A stretch of DNA of 54,048 bases from Cellulophaga sp. (GTDB taxonomy: Bacteria > Bacteroidota > Bacteroidia > Flavobacteriales > Flavobacteriaceae), in the NCBI GenBank assembly GCA_030731855.1, contig JANQTG010000173.1, forward strand, positions 1,859 to 55,906, written 5' to 3'. A program made the position numbers and the translations under genes. The notes beneath the pieces were generated by a model that searched no databases, was not told the DNA's origin, and saw nothing but the letters and a program-made list of their open reading frames with translations. How positions within the stretch are numbered: position 1 is the stretch's first letter; the number at the start of each line of letters is the position of its first letter. Positions 9,584 to 18,890 of this stretch are shown here, piece after piece.

Positions 9584-11338
9584 GTGAAATATTCTACGAT
9601 ACCCTCAGCTCAAATTGTAGCACAATACTGTAAAAAATACGGCATAAAAGATATTGTTATTTCTCCTGGTTCTAGAAATGCCCCTTTAACAATTACTTTT
9701 ACTGAAGACCCTTATTTTGAGTGTTACAGTATTGTTGATGAACGAGCAGCTGCATTTTTTGCTTTAGGGATAGCGCAGCAACAACGTAAACCAGTTGCTA
9801 TTTTGTGTACTTCTGGGAGCGCTTTATTAAATTATTACCCAGCCATTTCAGAGGCGTTTTACAGCGATATTCCTTTAGTAGTTATTTCTGCCGACAGGCC
9901 ACCTTATAAAATAGATATTGGCGACGGACAAACCATTCGTCAAGACCATGTTTTTGACCGACATATTGGCTATTCTGCGAACTTAAAACTCGATGTGAGT
10001 CACGCTACAGAAACCATAAAAAATCAAGGGAAAGGACTTATTTTTGAAACAGAGTCTATTGACGATCAGCAAAAAAAAGTGGTTAGGTATAACATTGCAG
10101 AATTAAATAAGGCCTTTACGAAAGCCATAAATCACAGCGATCCTGTGCATATTAATGTGCCTTTTGAAGAGCCTTTGTATAATTTAACGGATCAAGAATA
10201 TGCATTAGAAGATGAAAGCATACCTTTAAAAAAACCTGAAGGATTAGGAGATATTTCAGCATTTATTTCGCTTTGGCAAAATGCGAAAAGAAAAATTGTT
10301 TTAGTGGGCGTAGATTATCCTGGAAATGTAGATCAGGAGTATTTAGATGTATTAGCGAATGACGATTCTGTGCTTGTTTTAACAGAAACGACATCAAACT
10401 TACACCATCCTAATTTTTTTCCGAGTATCGACAGTTTAATTGCCCCGATTGAAAAATCGAACAATAAAGAAGCGCTATTTGCCTTATTACAACCCGAAAT
10501 AGTACTCACTTTTGGCGGTTTAATTGTATCAAAAAAAATTAAGAGCTTTTTACGAAAGTATAAACCAAAACAGCATTGGCATATAGATGATAAAAAGGCA
10601 TATGATACTTTTTTTTCATTAACACATCATATTAAAACATCAGAAAATATATTTTTAGGAGCACTTTTAGCTCAAAATAAAGACGTAGAAAGTGATTATT
10701 ATCCGTTCTGGTCTAAAGTAAAAATGGGGTACGAGAAAAAGAGGGCAGCGTATATAGATCAAATTCCGTTTTCAGATATGTTAGCATTTTCAATGCTCGC
10801 AGAAACCATCCCAGAAAATTATCAGCTCCATTTGGCTAATAGTTCAACAGTACGCTATGCGCAATTATTTGATATGCATCCTTCTATTACTGTTTTCTGT
10901 AATCGTGGCACAAGTGGTATAGACGGTAGTACTTCAACGGCAATTGGCGCATCAATCTATAACCAAACACCTACACTTTTAATTACGGGCGATTTAAGTT
11001 TTTTATACGATAGTAATGCACTTTGGAATAATTATATCCGCAGCGATTTCAGAATTATTGTCATTAATAATGACGGAGGCGGAATCTTTAGAATTTTACC
11101 GGGACAAGAAGATACAGAGAATTTTGAACGGTTTTTTGAAACTACCCATACCATTGATATTGCAAAAATAGCTAGCACTTATCACTTTAACCATGAAATT
11201 GTGCAGAACGTCGATAATTTGAAAAAAGTTTTAAAGGAGTTTTACTTGCCTAGCGAAAAACCTAAATTGCTGGAAATTAAAACACCTAGGCTTGTTAATA
11301 ATAAAATTTTGCTTAGTTATTTTGATTTTATATCTTAG
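9584..11338 (+). CDS. menD: 2-succinyl-5-enolpyruvyl-6-hydroxy-3-cyclohexene-1-carboxylate synthase
   Basis: ThDP enzyme: ISPGSRNAPLTITF, NRGTSGIDGSTSTAIGAS, LITGDLSFLYDSNALWNN, INNDGGGIFRILPGQ. Confidence 0.95.
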   Translation: MKYSTIPSAQIVAQYCKKYGIKDIVISPGSRNAPLTITFTEDPYFECYSIVDERAAAFFALGIAQQQRKPVAILCTSGSALLNYYPAISEAFYSDIPLVVISADRPPYKIDIGDGQTIRQDHVFDRHIGYSANLKLDVSHATETIKNQGKGLIFETESIDDQQKKVVRYNIAELNKAFTKAINHSDPVHINVPFEEPLYNLTDQEYALEDESIPLKKPEGLGDISAFISLWQNAKRKIVLVGVDYPGNVDQEYLDVLANDDSVLVLTETTSNLHHPNFFPSIDSLIAPIEKSNNKEALFALLQPEIVLTFGGLIVSKKIKSFLRKYKPKQHWHIDDKKAYDTFFSLTHHIKTSENIFLGALLAQNKDVESDYYPFWSKVKMGYEKKRAAYIDQIPFSDMLAFSMLAETIPENYQLHLANSSTVRYAQLFDMHPSITVFCNRGTSGIDGSTSTAIGASIYNQTPTLLITGDLSFLYDSNALWNNYIRSDFRIIVINNDGGGIFRILPGQEDTENFERFFETTHTIDIAKIASTYHFNHEIVQNVDNLKKVLKEFYLPSEKPKLLEIKTPRLVNNKILLSYFDFIS

Positions 11339-11380
11339 TAGAACATTAACAATAATTTTATTTAACGAACACTAAACATT

Positions 11381-11725
11381 ATGAGTAAAAGAGACGAATT
11401 AATCGAGAAGTACGCAGCAGATATTAAAGATAAATTTGGCGAAGTTGCTGATTTAGATTTATTAACAAAAGTAACTATAGGCCTTGGCCCAGCAATTTAC
11501 AATTTAGATGCTTCAAAAGTATCTGGAGGAGACCAAAAAGAAAAAGACACTGTTAAGAATAATTATTTAATTAAAAAATTAGGAATGACAGAAAGTGCTG
11601 ATATGATGCCAGCAATTGATAGCGTTCTTGAAAAATATGGTTCTTCGAATAAGAATAAGCATAGAGCAGTTGTATATTATATGTTATGTAAGCACTTTAA
11701 AAAAGCTGCTGCTTATAACAAATAA
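11381..11725 (+). CDS. DUF2853 family protein
   Basis: MSKRDELIEKYAADIKDKFGEVADLDLLTKVTIGLGPAIYNLDASKVSGGD; family known next to men genes in Flavobacteriia. Confidence 0.8.
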   Translation: MSKRDELIEKYAADIKDKFGEVADLDLLTKVTIGLGPAIYNLDASKVSGGDQKEKDTVKNNYLIKKLGMTESADMMPAIDSVLEKYGSSNKNKHRAVVYYMLCKHFKKAAAYNK

Positions 11726-11747
11726 ATTTATACTAAATTTTATTAAA

Positions 11748-11782
11748 AATAGCGTAGACCAAAAGTCTGCGCTATTTTTTTT
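11748..11782 (+). terminator. Rho-independent terminator after the men/DUF2853 operon
   Basis: AAATAGCGTAGAC-CAAAA-GTCTGCGCTATTTTTTTT. Confidence 0.85.
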
Positions 11783-11932
11783 ACCATGAGTAATAAAACC
11801 ATTTTGGTGAAGGTAATTCGCTTTTAACACAAAAAAATTTGCGATAACTACACGTACTTATTATTCCTTTATCTAAAAACCGACCAATTTACCTAGCATT
11901 AAAAAGGATGAGTGCTCTTAGATCATAGGTTT

Positions 11933-13348
11933 TTATTTTATAAGTGATTCTAGCATAGTAGCTAACTGAACTTTAGGATACACCTTATTGCTTTGGATTA
12001 CAATATTTATTTTTTGAGTATTTTTAATATCTTCTAAAGGGTTTGCCTCCAAAAGCACTAAATCCGACTGCTTTCCTATTTCTATGGTTCCGATTTCAGT
12101 GTCTTTTTTGAGAAAATGCGCACCATTATAAGCCGATGTTTTTAAAGCTTCTAAAGGAGTCATACCTGTATTAACCATCGCTTCAAGTTCATGATGCAGC
12201 GATATACCAGGGTAGGTGTAAGAATTATAGGCTCCGCTGTCTGAGCCAGCCAAAAGATTTACACCAGCATCATTTAGCGATTTTGTTAGGGTGCCAAAAA
12301 AGCGGTCTAATTCTTTTCTATCTTTTCTCGCTTTTTCGGAGGCATTTAATGCACTATTGATTCTGCCTTCATAGGTTTTTAAAATACCTTTTCCCATATA
12401 TTTCAAATAGGGATCATTAGTGTGATTTACTTCGTCTAAATAGCTCAAAGTTTTACCGATATGCAAGGTAGGCACCACAAAAACATTTTTATTTTTTAAT
12501 AGCGCAAACGTGGCTTCGGCTGTACTAGATTGATACCCATCCATCAATAATGGCATGGCTTGCCAAAAACCTATCTCGTTATTTTTAAGCATTTCTGTAA
12601 CTTCAATTTCTACTGAAGAGCATCCTTTCATTACGTAATAAAGATGTTCAATAGCATCTATGCCGGCATCTACCGTTTCTTTAAGCGTAACGGTAAACGG
12701 CATGTGGCCCGAGGTAATAATACCTCTTTTATCAGTTTCTATTAAGGTTTTAAGATAAATATCTCCAGAAATTCGACTGTCGTATAATTTTACAAAATCT
12801 GTATTTAAGGTTTCTAAAGAATCTAAAGCGGCCGAAATATCTTTATCTGTTGCCACTTCTAAAGATCCTGCCCAGGTACTATTTGGGCCATCAATTTTTG
12901 GTCCTGAAGTATAAATTGTAGGGCCATCTAATGTTCCGTCAGTAATGTCTTTTTTCCATTGCATAACGCTAGAAGTTAAATCGCCACCAGCATCACGAAC
13001 TGTTGTAATACCGTTGGCCAAAAATAAGGGTAACAGATTCTTGTTTTCTAAAATAAGACTGTCACCACCTCTAAAATGAACATGATTATCCCAAAAACCA
13101 GGAAGGATATAAAGATTAGAAGCATCTATTATTTCTTTGGCATTAAATTTTTCAGTACTTCCTAAAGAGGCAATTTTTACAATTTTCCCCTCGGTAATAT
13201 AAATATCCTGAGCGCTTATTTGTCCTGTTACCACATCAATAGTTTTGCCATTTTGAATAACAAGGTCATAAGAGTTTACCTGTTTAGTTTTGCAACTACC
13301 TAATAAAAAACAAGCTAAAATTGGAAGAATATATTTTTGAAGTTTCAT
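11933..13348 (-). CDS. amidohydrolase family lipoprotein
   Basis: Lipobox LLGSC; LPGFWDNHVHFRGG; GIITSGHMPF; LLAGSDSGAYN; GTIEIGKQSDLVLLEANPLEDI. Confidence 0.88.
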   Translation of the reverse strand: MKLQKYILPILACFLLGSCKTKQVNSYDLVIQNGKTIDVVTGQISAQDIYITEGKIVKIASLGSTEKFNAKEIIDASNLYILPGFWDNHVHFRGGDSLILENKNLLPLFLANGITTVRDAGGDLTSSVMQWKKDITDGTLDGPTIYTSGPKIDGPNSTWAGSLEVATDKDISAALDSLETLNTDFVKLYDSRISGDIYLKTLIETDKRGIITSGHMPFTVTLKETVDAGIDAIEHLYYVMKGCSSVEIEVTEMLKNNEIGFWQAMPLLMDGYQSSTAEATFALLKNKNVFVVPTLHIGKTLSYLDEVNHTNDPYLKYMGKGILKTYEGRINSALNASEKARKDRKELDRFFGTLTKSLNDAGVNLLAGSDSGAYNSYTYPGISLHHELEAMVNTGMTPLEALKTSAYNGAHFLKKDTEIGTIEIGKQSDLVLLEANPLEDIKNTQKINIVIQSNKVYPKVQLATMLESLIK

Positions 13349-13595
13349 GTGGCTAAAATATTTAACGTTAGTGGTCTGAATAAAATTTTGACCGTTTTTG
13401 GATGTGATTAGATTGAAAATACGAATAAAGTTAAAGATTTTATCATAACGCTATTAAAATCTTTTTTGTGAATTTCTCAGACAATTTTGATGTGATCTAA
13501 TGCTATATTTGAAGCTCAGCTTAATTTTTAATCAAGAAGAACTATAGGGTTTATTTTTTACTAGTTAGGTATCAATTAAATTTACTTATAATGTG

Positions 13596-13603
13596 TATTT
13601 TTG
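13596..13603 (+). promoter_or_regulatory. -7 element TATTTTTG, 4 nt before ATG
   Basis: TATTTTTGcagcATG. Confidence 0.6.
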
Positions 13604-13607
13604 CAGC

Positions 13608-14438
13608 ATGATAGAATTAGGGAACTATAACACACTAGAAATACTTAGAGATACAAGTGTGGGTCTTTTTTTAGGGGACGATGAAGGTAATGATGTATTG
13701 TTACCCAATAAATATGTTCCTGAAATATATGAAATAGGAGATAAGCTCACTGTTTTTTGTTATTTAGATTTTGATGAAAGACCAGTAGTTACGAACCTAA
13801 CGCCTTATATTTTAAGAAATACTTTTAAACTTTTAAAAGTAGTAGAAGTAAATAAAATTGGGGCTTTTTTAGATTGGGGTTTAGAAAAACATTTGTTAGT
13901 TCCTTTTGGGGAGCAACGAGAAAAAATGGTAGCTAACCAATGGTATGTGGTGTATTGTTATTTAGATGAAAAATCGTTTAGACTTGTTGGTTCTAATAAG
14001 TTAGATAAGTTTTTAGATAACGAAGAATTAACGGTCGCCGTTAATGACGAAGTGAATTTAATTGTTACACGCCAAAACGATTTAGGTTGGGATGTAATTA
14101 TTAACAACCAACATAAGGGACTCGTATATCAGAACGAAGTTTTTAAGAAAATTGCGGTAGGTGATACCATAAAAGGCTATATAAAGCATATTAGACCTGA
14201 TAACAAAATAGATGTTAGCTTACAAGCCCTTGGTTATGTTAGCGTTGAACCTGCAGCGAACACTATTTATCAGATATTAAAAAAAGAAGGAGGTTACCTT
14301 AATTTACATGATAAGTCTTCTCCTGAAGAAATTAGTGCGCGACTACAAATGAGTAAAAAAATCTTCAAAAAAAGTATTGGAACACTCTATAAAGATCGAA
14401 AAATAAACATTAAACCCGATGGTATTTATTTAGTTTAA
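13608..14438 (+). CDS. CvfB-like S1 RNA-binding protein
   Basis: MIELGNYNTLEILRDTSVGLFLGDDEGNDVLLPNKYVP; tandem S1-like modules and C-terminal winged-helix-like end. ATG 13608 preferred over the upstream start in the track. Confidence 0.88.
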   Translation: MIELGNYNTLEILRDTSVGLFLGDDEGNDVLLPNKYVPEIYEIGDKLTVFCYLDFDERPVVTNLTPYILRNTFKLLKVVEVNKIGAFLDWGLEKHLLVPFGEQREKMVANQWYVVYCYLDEKSFRLVGSNKLDKFLDNEELTVAVNDEVNLIVTRQNDLGWDVIINNQHKGLVYQNEVFKKIAVGDTIKGYIKHIRPDNKIDVSLQALGYVSVEPAANTIYQILKKEGGYLNLHDKSSPEEISARLQMSKKIFKKSIGTLYKDRKINIKPDGIYLV

Positions 14439-14446
14439 GGTTAAAA

Positions 14447-14488
14447 TAGTATTAAGTATAAGGTACAAAGTATAAGGACTAAAAAGTA
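14447..14488. repeat. degenerate heptad array (AAGTATA-like)
   Basis: TAGTATT AAGTATA AGGTACA AAGTATA AGGACTA AAAAGTA, starting 8 nt after the cvfB-like stop. Confidence 0.75.
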
Positions 14489-14581
14489 TGTCAATAGTTT
14501 ATTAGGTTAGATGTTTAAAGTTTATTTGTGCTCTATTCTCAGTAAAAAGCTTAGACAAAATAAAAAGCAAACTGTCAGAAT

Positions 14582-14630
14582 CCAAAACCATAAACCATGC
14601 GCCCAATACCCAGAACCTAACACCCAGCAC
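14582..14630. repeat. degenerate heptad array (CNNNNAC, 7 units)
   Basis: CCAAAAC CATAAAC CATGCGC CCAATAC CCAGAAC CTAACAC CCAGCAC. Confidence 0.8.
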
Positions 14631-14801
14631 CAGATTTAGGTATTTCATCTACAATAAAATGATTTTCAGATAAATGACCTAGTATAATTTTAAATATTGT
14701 TAAAAAAAACTTACTTTTATCGATTATAAAAAAACAGATTTATAAAACCTGTTTTTTTAATTAAAAAAAATCACAAATAATCTACATAATATTCCATTTT
14801 T

Positions 14802-15401
14802 ATGCCGTTTATAGAAGAAAATGACTTGCTTGATTTACATAAAGATATAGATAAAGCACAAATCCTTAATGAAAGACTTTTAGATCAAATTAAGTATAAG
14901 AACAAAGAATTAAGATCCAGTAAAATTCAGCGTAATGTTTTAGCCGGTTTTACGGGTATATTTTTGTTAAGTGTTTTGGCCTTATATTCTTTTAATGCGG
15001 GTGCTCGTAGTAATGTAAAAGAAGATAATGGAAAGTTATTGGTGATGAGTTTAGATAGTTTAAAGGTTATTGAAGCGCGACTTAATAATCTTAAAATGAA
15101 AAATGAAGAATTAAGCACAGTAAAAGAATTTTATTTAGCGAAAGAGTTTTTAGATAAAGAAAAAATATATTCTGTTCAAATAAAGTCTTTTATTGATAAT
15201 AACGTAACACTTACGTCAAACGCTTTAAATAACACCTTGTTTGTGAAGACAAATCCGTTTTACTCCTACTCTTTAGGAAATTTCGAAACTATTGAAGAAG
15301 CAAGATCTTTTCGGTATCAACTCGTTAAAATGGGTTTTAACGACGCTTTTGTTGCATCGTACCAAAACGGAAAACGTTTAAAAATAGAAGATCCTAATTA
15401 A
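14802..15401 (+). CDS. membrane protein with C-terminal SPOR-like domain
   Basis: N-terminal coiled coil, TM NVLAGFTGIFLLSVLALYSF, C-terminal YSYSLGNFETIEEARSFRYQLVKMGFNDAFVASYQNGKR. Confidence 0.7.
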   Translation: MPFIEENDLLDLHKDIDKAQILNERLLDQIKYKNKELRSSKIQRNVLAGFTGIFLLSVLALYSFNAGARSNVKEDNGKLLVMSLDSLKVIEARLNNLKMKNEELSTVKEFYLAKEFLDKEKIYSVQIKSFIDNNVTLTSNALNNTLFVKTNPFYSYSLGNFETIEEARSFRYQLVKMGFNDAFVASYQNGKRLKIEDPN

Positions 15402-15402
15402 A

Positions 15403-16311
15403 TTGACGAAATTTAAAGCTTGGCTTAATGCAGCTCGTTTGCGCACCTTGCCTTTGTCTGTTTCTGGTATTATAGTCGGAGCAGCAATGGCTAATTTTTA
15501 TGGCTTTACAAATCCTTTAGTTCTTTTTTTGGCTATTTGCACCACCATAGGTTTTCAAGTTACTTCTAACTTTGCCAATGATTATGGCGATGGGGTAAAA
15601 GGCACTGACAATGATGATCGGATTGGACCAAAGAGAGCCTTACAAAGTGGTATTTTAACCGATAAGGAGCTTAAAAATGGAATTATACTTTCGGTAATAA
15701 TCAATATTATTCTTTCGATTACACTACTTTTTGTTGCCTTTGGAACGGAACAGTTATTTTTAATTTTGTTTTTTTTAGGTTTAGCAATTGCTAGTATCTG
15801 GGCAGCTATAAAATATACCGTAGGTAGTTCTGCTTATGGCTATAGAGGTTTGGGTGATGTTTTTGTATTTTTATTTTTTGGCTTATTAGCTGTTTTAGGC
15901 ACTTTGTTTTTATTTACAAATTACCTTACTGTTGAAGCTGTTTTACCTGCTATAAGTATTGGCTTATTAAGCACTGGTGTCTTAAATTTAAATAACTTGC
16001 GAGACTGCGTTTCTGATAAAAAATCGGGTAAAAACACGCTTGTTGTAAAAATGGGTTTTGAAAAAGGAAAAATATATCACTTCACTATTTTAATCATAGC
16101 TTTTTTAAGTCTGTTAATTTTTACTTTTTTGAATTATGAATCTTGGATAAATGTAACGCATTTACTAGTTTTTATTCTTATTTTTACACATGCAAATAAA
16201 GTACGAAAAACAGTAGATCCTAAAGAATTAGATCCTGAGTTAAAAAAATTAGCCTTGAGCACCTTTTTACTTTCGATACTGTTCTATGTAAGTTATACTA
16301 TTTTTTTGTAG
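15403..16311 (+). CDS. menA: 1,4-dihydroxy-2-naphthoate polyprenyltransferase
   Basis: UbiA family: NFANDYGDGVKGTDNDDRIGPKRALQSG, NNLRDCVSDKKSGKNTLVVKMG; TTG start. Confidence 0.95.
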   Translation: MTKFKAWLNAARLRTLPLSVSGIIVGAAMANFYGFTNPLVLFLAICTTIGFQVTSNFANDYGDGVKGTDNDDRIGPKRALQSGILTDKELKNGIILSVIINIILSITLLFVAFGTEQLFLILFFLGLAIASIWAAIKYTVGSSAYGYRGLGDVFVFLFFGLLAVLGTLFLFTNYLTVEAVLPAISIGLLSTGVLNLNNLRDCVSDKKSGKNTLVVKMGFEKGKIYHFTILIIAFLSLLIFTFLNYESWINVTHLLVFILIFTHANKVRKTVDPKELDPELKKLALSTFLLSILFYVSYTIFL

Positions 16312-16348
16312 TTTTGATTAAATACAACCCTAATAAACATAACCAAAT

Positions 16349-17113
16349 TTGGAACAGCCCATTAAAATACTGATTGTAGAAGACAACGTAATCATCGCAG
16401 ATGACATGCAGTCTATGTTAGAAGAAATAGGCTATGAAATTGTCGATAACGTAATTGTTTACGAACAAGCTGAAGAAGTATTAAAAAATAAGCAAGTTGA
16501 TCTTGTTTTAATAGATATTATACTAGCTTCTGATAAAACAGGCATAGATTTAGGGAAACTTATCAGAGAAAAATATAACATCCCCTTTATTTTTGTAACC
16601 TCAAACTCAGACAGAGCCACGGTTGAAAGCGCAAAGACGGTAAAACCTAACGGATATTTAGTAAAACCTTTTGAGCAGCAAGATTTATATACGTCTATAG
16701 AAATTGCATTGTCTAGTTTTAATTATAACGAAAAGCAAAGCAGCGACAATAAAAACGATTCCGAAGAAGAGGACGAAGACACTTTAGTTTCTAATTCTGT
16801 CTTAAAAGATTCTATTTTTGTAAAAAAACAACACTTATATTACCGAATTCAATTTAGCGATATTCAGTTTATAAAGGCAGACAATGTTTATTTAGAAGTA
16901 AATACGGTAGATAAAAAATTTCTTGTACGTTCGCCTTTAAAGGATTATTTAGAAAAGTTACCGCCTAAAAAGTTTTATAGAGCTCATAAATCTTATATCG
17001 TAAATGTAGATCATATCGAAGCTATTAATTCTAAAGATATTTTAATAAATAATAATTTAATTCCGATTTCTAAAGAATTTAAAGAATTTATAATTTCAGC
17101 GATGAATTCTTAG
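16349..17113 (+). CDS. LytTR-family response regulator
   Basis: REC domain KILIVEDNVIIADDM, DLVLIDIIL, GYLVKPF; C-terminal LytTR RVSPLKDYLEKLPPKKFYRAHKSYIVNVDHI-like segment. Confidence 0.93.
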   Translation: MEQPIKILIVEDNVIIADDMQSMLEEIGYEIVDNVIVYEQAEEVLKNKQVDLVLIDIILASDKTGIDLGKLIREKYNIPFIFVTSNSDRATVESAKTVKPNGYLVKPFEQQDLYTSIEIALSSFNYNEKQSSDNKNDSEEEDEDTLVSNSVLKDSIFVKKQHLYYRIQFSDIQFIKADNVYLEVNTVDKKFLVRSPLKDYLEKLPPKKFYRAHKSYIVNVDHIEAINSKDILINNNLIPISKEFKEFIISAMNS

Positions 17114-17134
17114 TACATAAATTCATAAATTTAT

Positions 17135-17164
17135 AAGCCGATGAAACTTTCATCGGCTTTTTTT
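17135..17164 (+). terminator. Rho-independent terminator of the response-regulator gene
   Basis: AAGCCGATGAAA-C-TTTCATCGGCTTTTTTT. Confidence 0.92.
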
Positions 17165-17268
17165 GTATCAAAAATTCGATGAATTACCTCCATTACATTT
17201 AATCGTATTTTTTACAACAAGAATTAATCATTACACAACAAATTAGAAAAGTGTCTTATGTTTAGCAA

Positions 17269-17276
17269 TATCTTTG
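17269..17276 (+). promoter_or_regulatory. orphan -7 element TATCTTTG
   Basis: TATCTTTG with no convincing ORF before the terminator at 17341-17371. Confidence 0.5.
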
Positions 17277-17280
17277 AAGT

Positions 17281-17371
17281 GTAAAATAGAAGATCCCAAA
17301 TCTTATCATTTTCATATATAGTGTTTAGTTTATTAGAAAAGACCGTCTAAATTTATTTTTAGACGGTCTTT
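17281..17371 (+). ncRNA. candidate small RNA (orphan promoter to terminator)
   Basis: Begins just after TATCTTTG; internal AAGAT-CCCAA-ATCTT hairpin; ends in GACCGTCTAAA-TTTAT-TTTTAGACGGTC-TTTTT. Confidence 0.45.
17341..17371 (+). terminator. strong Rho-independent terminator with no upstream ORF
   Basis: GACCGTCTAAATTTATTTTTAGACGGTCTTTTT. Confidence 0.9.
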
Positions 17372-17675
17372 TTGATTTTAGTCTTTATAATACTTTAAAT
17401 TTTTCTCATCAAATCTGGTATTAACCTTTACTGGTTTTTTTTTAAATGATATAATTTTTCCCCTTATTAATTCTAGTAACATATTTACAGCATATTTATA
17501 AGCTTTACTTTTTCTAGTTTTATAAATGCAGTATATTTATACTAAACAACATTAGTAGTATAAATGAAAATAGAAAACCTTCAAAAAAAATCATTTAAGT
17601 ACTGTAGGTAGTCTGTAGACTTATTTTTTAAAATATACAATACGGTTCTTTTTTAAACAGAACTAAAAAAACTCC

Positions 17676-18878
17676 ATGAAAATACTTCATACTGCCGATT
17701 GGCATTTAGGACACAGATTGCACGAGTATTCCCAATTAGAGGAACAAATTTTATTTTTAAGTTGGATTGAGAATTGCATCATCGAAGAAAAAGTAGAAGT
17801 ACTTTTAATTTCAGGAGATGTTTTTGATACAGGAGCACCATCAAACCAGAGTCTAGAGTTGTACTATAATTTTTTAGTAAAGCTTACTAATACCCCTTGT
17901 AAATCGATTATTATAACAGGCGGAAACCACGATTCGCCAGGTACTTTAAATGCCCCAAAACATATATTAAATGCGCTTTCGATTAAAGTGGTGGGTAAAG
18001 CAACAGAACATATCGAAGATGAAGTTTTTGAGATAGATATAGATGGTCAGAAGCTTATTATAGCCGCTGTTCCTTATTTACGCGATGGAGATATAAGACG
18101 CGCTGTCGCAGGCGAATCTTTTGATGAACTTAGCGATAAATACAAAAAAGCTTTAATAAACCATTATACTGCGGCGGCAGAGTATTGCGCTCAAATAAAT
18201 GCGAGTAAAGCGCCTGTAATTGCCATGGGGCATTTATTCGCCGTCGGTGGTTCGGTTTCGGATAGTGAACAGAATATTTATGTGGGTAGTTTAGGGCATA
18301 TTGGGGCCGAAGATTTTCCCACCTATTTTGATTATATCGCCTTAGGCCATTTGCACAGGCCGCAAATAATTGGAAAAAACCCTAAAGTTAGGTATTCTGG
18401 ATCTCCAAATATTTTGAGTTTCAGTGAAATAAACTACGATAAAAAAGTTCTGATCTTGACTATTAACGATAACATAATTAGTGATGTGACAGAGCTTGTT
18501 GTACCTCGTTTTAGAACGTTTTACACCCTAAAAGGTACTGTTGAAGAATGTTTAAACCAATTCCCAAATGTTATATCGAATTCGTACGCCTTAACGCCTT
18601 GGGTAGAAATTATTTTAGATGAACCACAGCATGTAAATACCGATAGCTTAAAGAATGCAGCGCAACAATACGGGTTCGAAATACTTAAAACCAGTCTAAA
18701 AGCACAACGAAATACCAAAGGAATAGAGGCCTTATTGGCGGATACAAAATCGATCAAAGAATTAGTACCTACCGATGTTTTTAAGCTTAAATGTGAAGAA
18801 TTAGGGTTTGATTTAAATGAAAATCCTAAAATATGGGATGCCTTCAATGAAATACTACAATCTGTAAAAAATCAATAA
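17676..18878 (+). CDS. sbcD: exonuclease SbcCD subunit D
   Basis: MKILHTADWHLGHRLHEYSQLEEQ; LLISGDVFDTGAPSNQSLELYYNF; GNHDSPGTLNAP; IALGHLHRPQ. Confidence 0.97.
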   Translation: MKILHTADWHLGHRLHEYSQLEEQILFLSWIENCIIEEKVEVLLISGDVFDTGAPSNQSLELYYNFLVKLTNTPCKSIIITGGNHDSPGTLNAPKHILNALSIKVVGKATEHIEDEVFEIDIDGQKLIIAAVPYLRDGDIRRAVAGESFDELSDKYKKALINHYTAAAEYCAQINASKAPVIAMGHLFAVGGSVSDSEQNIYVGSLGHIGAEDFPTYFDYIALGHLHRPQIIGKNPKVRYSGSPNILSFSEINYDKKVLILTINDNIISDVTELVVPRFRTFYTLKGTVEECLNQFPNVISNSYALTPWVEIILDEPQHVNTDSLKNAAQQYGFEILKTSLKAQRNTKGIEALLADTKSIKELVPTDVFKLKCEELGFDLNENPKIWDAFNEILQSVKNQ

Positions 18879-18890
18879 GTCTCGCAAGGC

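Noticed and set aside
13349-13595. Possible small RNA near TATATTTG at about 13505
   Set aside because: No clear terminator or stable hairpin; insufficient support.
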